DNA from: Bisporella sp. PMI_857
Lineage: Eukaryota > Ascomycota > Leotiomycetes > Helotiales > Helotiaceae
Direction of reading: 5' to 3'
Assembly (NCBI GenBank): GCA_021307315.1
Contig: JAJSPD010000002.1
Location: forward strand, 1,178,001-1,242,000
DNA length: 64,000 nucleotides
The notes beneath the pieces were generated by a model. It did no database searches. It was not told the origin of the DNA and saw only the letters and a program-made list of their open reading frames with translations. Of this stretch, positions 58,709 through 64,000 are shown piece by piece (positions within the stretch are counted from its first letter, which is position 1; each line of letters opens with the position of its first letter). The position numbers and the translations under genes were made by a program.

Positions 58709-59559
58709 TAGCGGATAGGCGGATGGGAGGAAGGAAGGGGTGTGTTGATATTCCTTGCGAGTCAGAAGAAGGTCGGGACGAGGCTGGATATGCGTGGGTT
58801 TCACGAGCGGGTAGTTAATGTTCGGTGATTGTTTTCCCTTCTAGCTTTGAAGCATGGGGCGTAGGGCTAGAGAAAGTATCGTAGCTGTGAGACGCTTTCC
58901 TGTTATGAGTAGGTAGGTGGGATTGCGAAAGAGGCTGGAGGTGGTCTATTCTTCGGTCGACTAAACTTGGTGAGAATGTGCTGAGGGATAAAATGCTTTG
59001 AAAGAAGATCGACTGCTTCAAATAAAGCAGGCAATAACGCAACCAACATAGGCACGAATCGGAGGCATGGGAATTGTATACACACGACTAATGCGTGAGA
59101 AGAAGAAAGGTCTCGCTACCACAGCTGAATCTTATTTCATACCCTTGTTCTCATTTCAGCTGGGTTCATAACTCTCGAAAGCGACTGTTCTTAGATAATA
59201 GCAAAATTCTCAGTCACCCACGTTCCATTCCTGCCTCAGCTCTGCCGAAGGCCCGTATCAAGTAAAGTTCATAATCAGTCATCCTCCCACCCGAAGCCAA
59301 TCATGTTGGAAAGAGGAAGTTAGCTAATGAAAGCTTGATGAAAAACGTGTTGTCTCTTGGTATAACCCGCATTTGCGCCGTACGCCTGGATATTTAATAT
59401 CGCTTCGTCACACGACAAACGCCTTGAAAATTATAAAACCTCCTACTACACCTATCTCCGTGGTATTCCCTATTGCTCCAAATTCATGATAAGGTGAAAT
59501 ATAGGTTGCTGCTGGCGACATCAAGAATATGCTGGGTCGCCAAGCAACGTGACATGTTG

Positions 59560-61244
59560 TCATGAGGTTCCGCCTCTGCGTCTCCGACCTCTGCTTGGTC
59601 CTTCTGGTCTCTGGGAGAGCACTTCTCGGAGCATGGGATCATCTTTGTCTTTGTCGGTGTGATGGACACGGACATGTCTTGAATTTGTGTTAGTCGCTTT
59701 GTTCCTAAACATATTCTAGAGAACTTACCTCTGCAGGTTGTCTGGTCTTGGATACTTGTGTTCTCTATCCGGGCAGAATGGACAAACATATCCTGGAGAA
59801 TCATGGACAAGACCGTGTCTGATCATCTCATTCTTCCTCTTGAATCCCTTTCCTCCTTCACTCCGAGGACAGCCCTTCACGCTGCAGTAATGAGGTCGGG
59901 CCGAAGAGTGTACGTTTGCATGAGAATTTAATAGATACTTCATCATGTCAGAACTGTAGCATTACCGAAGAAGCAAAAAACTGACCTGTGTTTGAAATGG
60001 TGCTGCGTTACAGCCAGCATTTTGACATTTGAATAACCCAATCTGGGGATTTAACTGATTATCTATTCTCATGCGATCCATGCCCAATGTCGTTGCAGGG
60101 GTGGATGCCGAATCATCCGTGCTCGGGGTTTCTGTGTTATTGCTGTTGTACTCACTCGCGCTTGTATAGATAGTTGTGGGTGTATCAACGGTAGATGGTC
60201 TCCTAGCACTACTCCCAAAACCATAATATGAATGGCCCATAGTAGAACTAGCCGGGGATGGTAGCTCTACACGCCCTCTCGCTGAAAATACATCATTCGG
60301 CGACTTGGGCGGAGAAGCATGCGTCAGGCTGTTAAATTGAAGAGATGGTCTGGCATGGGGTGATTGCGGATGGGGATAGCCTTGTCCAGAAGGTTGCTCA
60401 ATTGTGCCGACACGATTGAGCGCCATTTCGTCTATTGATGGTAAATGCACAGGATTCCCATGGCCACTTGTAATCGCGGACTGAGTTTCTGCAAGGATTG
60501 GTGGCAGCTCACCAGGCGCGGCTGGCTTCTCCATCTTGACTGGCGCATCTGGAGAAGATACTCCGTTCGGCTCAGTTAGCACTGGCGCAGTGATGGGAGG
60601 CAGCGTCGGCTTTACATCTTCCATGGGCTCGCCATCGTTGATCAGTACACCTGACGCTGGCGCAACTTCTTTCCCTACACGCTCTGGCTTCTCAAGCTCC
60701 GCCGATTCAGATAATCCTTGTGCCAACGCGCCCGCGGCAATTTGTGCCAGGTTAGTCGACTCGAGATTTATCGCGGTGCCTTTCGCGGGCTCCTCTTCTG
60801 ATTCATCGTCCGAGGCCAATGGCACCTTGCCAGCTTCTTGGGCGATTTCAGGTCTCCTTCCACCGTCCATGAAGGAGACTAATACTGCATCCCCTACTGT
60901 TGGCTTTGTCTTTGATCGATGATTAGAACTCTTGCGCTTTTTAATAGAAGACTCGGGGCCAGGGCTAGGACTGGGTGAAGGACTGGAGTCTGGACTGACT
61001 TGAGGTCTGTGTTGTTGAGGATTTGGTTAGCGGGGTATATGTTATGGGGAAATGACATTGATCGCGCGCCAGCAAGTGGGAACATGAACATGGACGACAA
61101 CACGTACAAGGCAACGGCCGGCGGAGGACTCGGCTCAAGGTTATAATTGATTTTCATGGGTTTAAGCAATGGACTGTCGCGAGGTCGATCATCGTCCGAG
61201 CCATAGACGTCGTTAGCGGAGGAAGGATGGTCGACTGCACTCAT
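59560..61244 (-). CDS. Three-finger C2H2 zinc-finger protein
   Basis: Four exons (61244..61108, 61006..59986, 59937..59729, 59677..59560) encode 494 residues. The first 380 are low complexity (Ser/Pro/Ala, acidic patches) with a basic cluster SIKKRKSSNHRSK that may direct nuclear import. Three fingers follow. One is C-x4-C-x13-H-x3-H (CQNAGC through SHANVH). The next is C-x4-C (CSVKGC) with an insert of Gly/Lys and H-x3-H (IRHGLVH). The third is C-x2-C (CPFC) ending QRHVRVHH. The tail is basic (RGRRRRGG). The product is probably a DNA-binding regulator in the nucleus; targets are unknown. The first finger is only whole if the 48-nt intron 59985..59938 uses the AAG acceptor. Confidence 0.87.
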
Positions 61245-61804
61245 CCTTTATGTCAGAAGTCCATGGGAGAGCGCAACGGTGCTGTGCGGTGCAGTGCAGT
61301 TGCAGCAGGCTTGCCAAAAAAAAATATGGAGAATGCGGCTAATTCACCACATATCAAGCTAGAAGGACCATGCGACTTGTGCAGGTTAGTATTAAGGTTG
61401 GACGAAAGTAAAAGAGGGTTTCAGGCTTGGGGTCGAACGTGACAAAATAATAATAAGATGCGGCGAAAACTCGGCTGGGGGGGCTTGTTAATGAGGAGTA
61501 TGAGGGGGCCTTGTCTACTACTACAGTACCTTTTTAACTGATTAAGCTAGGGTCGACCTGACCTGTCCTGTCCTGAACTGTGTGCTGTCTGTATGGGGTG
61601 CTTATTGTGCTGTATTACTGTACTTCTCCGTAAAAGGTGGGGAGGGAGGAGTAGGTTGAGCTGGCTGCTAGACGAGCCACTTTTCTAGTTGCGATGGGAC
61701 GAGATGCGATGGGATGCAATGGGATGGAGTAGGGTCTCGTAAGAAGACAACGGGTATCGTGAGCTGAGAACAAATTGACAGAACGAAAGGAGGGGGGAAG
61801 ATGG

Positions 61805-61807
<3 letters not shown>

Positions 61808-61835
<28 letters not shown>
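61808..61835. repeat. G28 homopolymer
   Basis: Twenty-eight consecutive G, with further G-runs just 5' of it (61790-61806). It lies about 560 bp upstream of the C2H2 start codon, on the strand opposite to that gene. Confidence 0.9.
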
Positions 61836-61997
61836 TTGGGCGGGCATCGATCCAAATCTAATCCAATCTAGGGTATAAGAGAAACCGACTTAAACCTTTC
61901 TAAGGTGCGCAAATTACGAGCAGATAGACCGCAAATACTAACTCTACTCAGATAACTACAGTAATAAGGTAACTTCCGTCACAGCGTGCTTCATCAT

Positions 61998-62059
61998 GGT
62001 AGTTAGTATAGTAGTAGTTGTAATAGTAGTTGTAGTAGTTGTAGTAGTACTGGAGTAGT
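61998..62059. repeat. GTAGTT/GTAGTA-type microsatellite
   Basis: Imperfect GTAGTT and GTAGTA units alternate over about 60 bp. Confidence 0.9.
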
Positions 62060-64000
62060 TACTGTGGCCTCCTTGATAGTGGATGATGGACACCTTTACT
62101 TTCCTGGCTTGTGTGTGAGAGAGAGAGAGCGCGAGAAGAAGGAAGGGGGGCCAGGCATTAGGCCAACAGATAGACTGAATTGTGGAAGCCCGGGCACAGG
62201 AGTGATCCCCTCTAAGGAGGAGAAGGAGGAGATTAAGTTTGGTAACACTGGAGCCTCTCCATCCAGCATCAGCCGCTCTTTATCATTGGATGTTAACTAC
62301 TACGGAGAGGGCCCAATCCCACCGTTTGATTGCTAGGGGGGGTTTGCTACAGGGGGAGTGATGAGGGGCCTTCAGGCTGCGCCTCATTCAATGGCGGGAG
62401 GAGGCTCTCCAGGGCTCCAGGGATCTACAGTGAGTACTGTAGCAAAGCCAGACTGTGGTGTGAACACGGCAGAACTAATAGTATCGCCTCGTAGTTCACC
62501 CTGCATGTCCACACCGTATCACCATCTAAATCAACACCATCTATTTGCAACTACCCATGAAAAAAAAAAATTGGCCAACCCCCTCCCCCCCCTTTCCTTC
62601 AAGTCCCGAGTACGTGGAGGCAGAATTCAATTGTCTGCCAACTGATCATACAATGAGCCAGCCAGTAGCATCAAGGATGACAGTTTACACATACCCCGTA
62701 CAGTTCAGCAGCGCAGCAGAGCCCAACGAAGTATAGTCAAGTCATCCGTTCACATAACACACAGCCAAAACAGCCGCACTTCCCCCTCCATATTCACCAC
62801 CACTATGGCTAGCATTTTTTAAGCAATAATATCGCCTGTCCAATGAACGTGTGATGCCCAGCATGCGGCGCATGCATTGTTGAATGAATCGGTGCATCCA
62901 TCCATCGTAAGTTGCAATGTCCCAAAGGAAAACCACGCAACACCGACACTTTACACTTTCGGGTAATGCTGTCAGCAGTGACTATTGCTCTCATCCTTCT
63001 TCCTTTTCCAGCCCTACCTACCTGCTGTCATCCTTGCGGCGTCGGAAATAATTCAGCAGGAAGACATGTGGTTGGGTTGATTTTCTTCTTTTTTTTCCTG
63101 TTCCAGCCGCAATGACTATCTACCAGCCAAAGCCCGAACGATAGCCAGCCTCAAAATTCCGTCACCGTGCCAGCTTCCGCGTGCGTGTCCGAATCAGCAA
63201 CGAGATCTTTAAATTTCTCACCCAACCGCCGCCCAATCAGAGTTGCATACGACTTGATTAGGCTCAAGCTGTCGCCGCATCGTTAGGAAAGCTTTGAGGC
63301 GTGGAGCCGCATCTGCAAGATCATAATTCGACCGTATCGAAGTCGCTAGTCCCAAAACCGCTGCCACCCGGGCGAATGCTCAATTTCCTTGCATCTGGTG
63401 ACCTTTTTTACCACGACACACAAATCGTAGAACCGGAGGGTAATCTGCCTGCACAAAGTATTTGTCGCGGGACAAGATATCTTGTTGAAACCTCAGTCGT
63501 CGAGATATCATCATTCCGAGGTACAGTAGTATCAAGTGCCAACACCTTCAGACGTGCGGTGATCATAGCAATGATAGGGATCCCAAGACCGACAGAAATG
63601 CTGCCTGGCAATAGAGATCGCTCCAGAGAGCTGGGTATTATGGAGAATTGAACGGGTATAATCGGTTTGTATTGCATGAAAAGATGCCTCAAAAAGCAAG
63701 AGCTGGATACAAGCAGCCTTGATGCGTAATTTGCCCTACATCGTCCCCGTGACTTCCCCGTGATTCACTATCATATGTCTTTTTCTCCACTCTACTTACA
63801 AGTGCGGCTATTTGATGATTGCTTTCTTGGTCTAGAATTAGAATCCTCGGGCATTTATTCTATTTAACAACCGTTTGCTGGAACATGAAACGCGTGTACA
63901 ATGTAAGCACTATGCTAGCTCCACGTGATAATCTCTTCTCCTTGTGCCGGAGTTATCCCAGTTTATGGTTACACAGCGATGGGACTTACACACCTCATCT

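Larger units (their letters stand above)
57728..59559. other. Convergent intergenic region, 1.8 kb, simple-sequence rich
   Basis: The 3' flanks of the ferric reductase and the C2H2 factor. It carries an A15 run (58218-58232), (GAA)n, (ATTT)n and G15 tracts, listed separately. No gene is supported. Confidence 0.6.
61245..64000. other. Gene-free right edge, low-complexity rich
   Basis: About 2.75 kb upstream of the C2H2 gene. It contains a 28-G run, (GTAGTT)n repeats and several short frames (62064..62336, 62358..62645, 63301..63651 and antisense ones), none with domain-like sequence or plausible splice partners. It is probably a long regulatory region, and a neighbouring gene beyond the edge is possible. 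Confidence 0.5.

Noticed and set aside
63301..63651. 116-codon plus frame near the right edge
   Set aside because: No hydrophobic core, motif or splice partner, and an antisense frame of similar length overlaps it.
1..64000. tRNA, rRNA, CRISPR or secondary-metabolite cluster
   Set aside because: I saw no convincing B-box/T-loop context, no regularly spaced direct repeats with unique spacers, and no PKS, NRPS or terpene-synthase core gene.

Overview
The window is eukaryotic chromosomal DNA from a filamentous ascomycete (Pezizomycotina). The evidence is dispersed single genes on both strands, many short introns (about 45-80 nt) with GTRNGT-type donors and CTRAY-like branch points, and typical filamentous-fungal proteins (forkhead with FHA, Pbn1, Sfc4, Clu1, Tif6, an MDR-type ABC transporter, a fungal ferric reductase). 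A Leotiomycete is my best guess from the flavour of the proteins, but I cannot prove that without a search. I see no operons, rRNA, convincing tRNA, CRISPR array, intact transposon or secondary-metabolite core enzyme.

Left part (1-16.4 kb): the 5' part of an MFS vitamin/anion transporter runs off the left edge. About 2.2 kb of degenerate AT-rich DNA follows, with a tiny spliceable relic of a short-chain dehydrogenase at its right end. Then come an epoxide-hydrolase-like enzyme with a GC-AG intron, a sucrose/alpha-glucoside GPH transporter, a candidate non-autonomous inverted-repeat element, an endosomal Na+/H+ exchanger, a small ABM-domain protein, a short membrane protein ending in two PPxY motifs, and the GPI-mannosyltransferase subunit Pbn1.

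Middle (16.4-38 kb): a possible two-exon small protein, a 908-residue RGG-rich nuclear-type protein, six-exon TIF6, a secreted M20 metallopeptidase, a full-size ABCB multidrug transporter, a histidine phosphatase with unusual extensions, a Nudix hydrolase, and a secreted selenium-binding-protein (methanethiol-oxidase) type propeller.

Right part (38-64 kb): TFIIIC subunit Sfc4, an FHA-forkhead factor, Clu1, a 901-residue AT-hook protein, a ferric reductase with both haem histidine pairs, and a three-finger C2H2 factor. The last 2.7 kb is gene-free, low-complexity DNA including a run of 28 G.

Most genes are unrelated housekeeping or transport functions. Five divergent pairs share an upstream region (GPH transporter/NHX, Pbn1/RGG protein, Nudix/SBP, Sfc4/forkhead, Clu1/AT-hook protein). 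Exon models below were built by hand from splice consensus, phase and protein continuity. Every multi-exon total divides by three, but none has transcript support.
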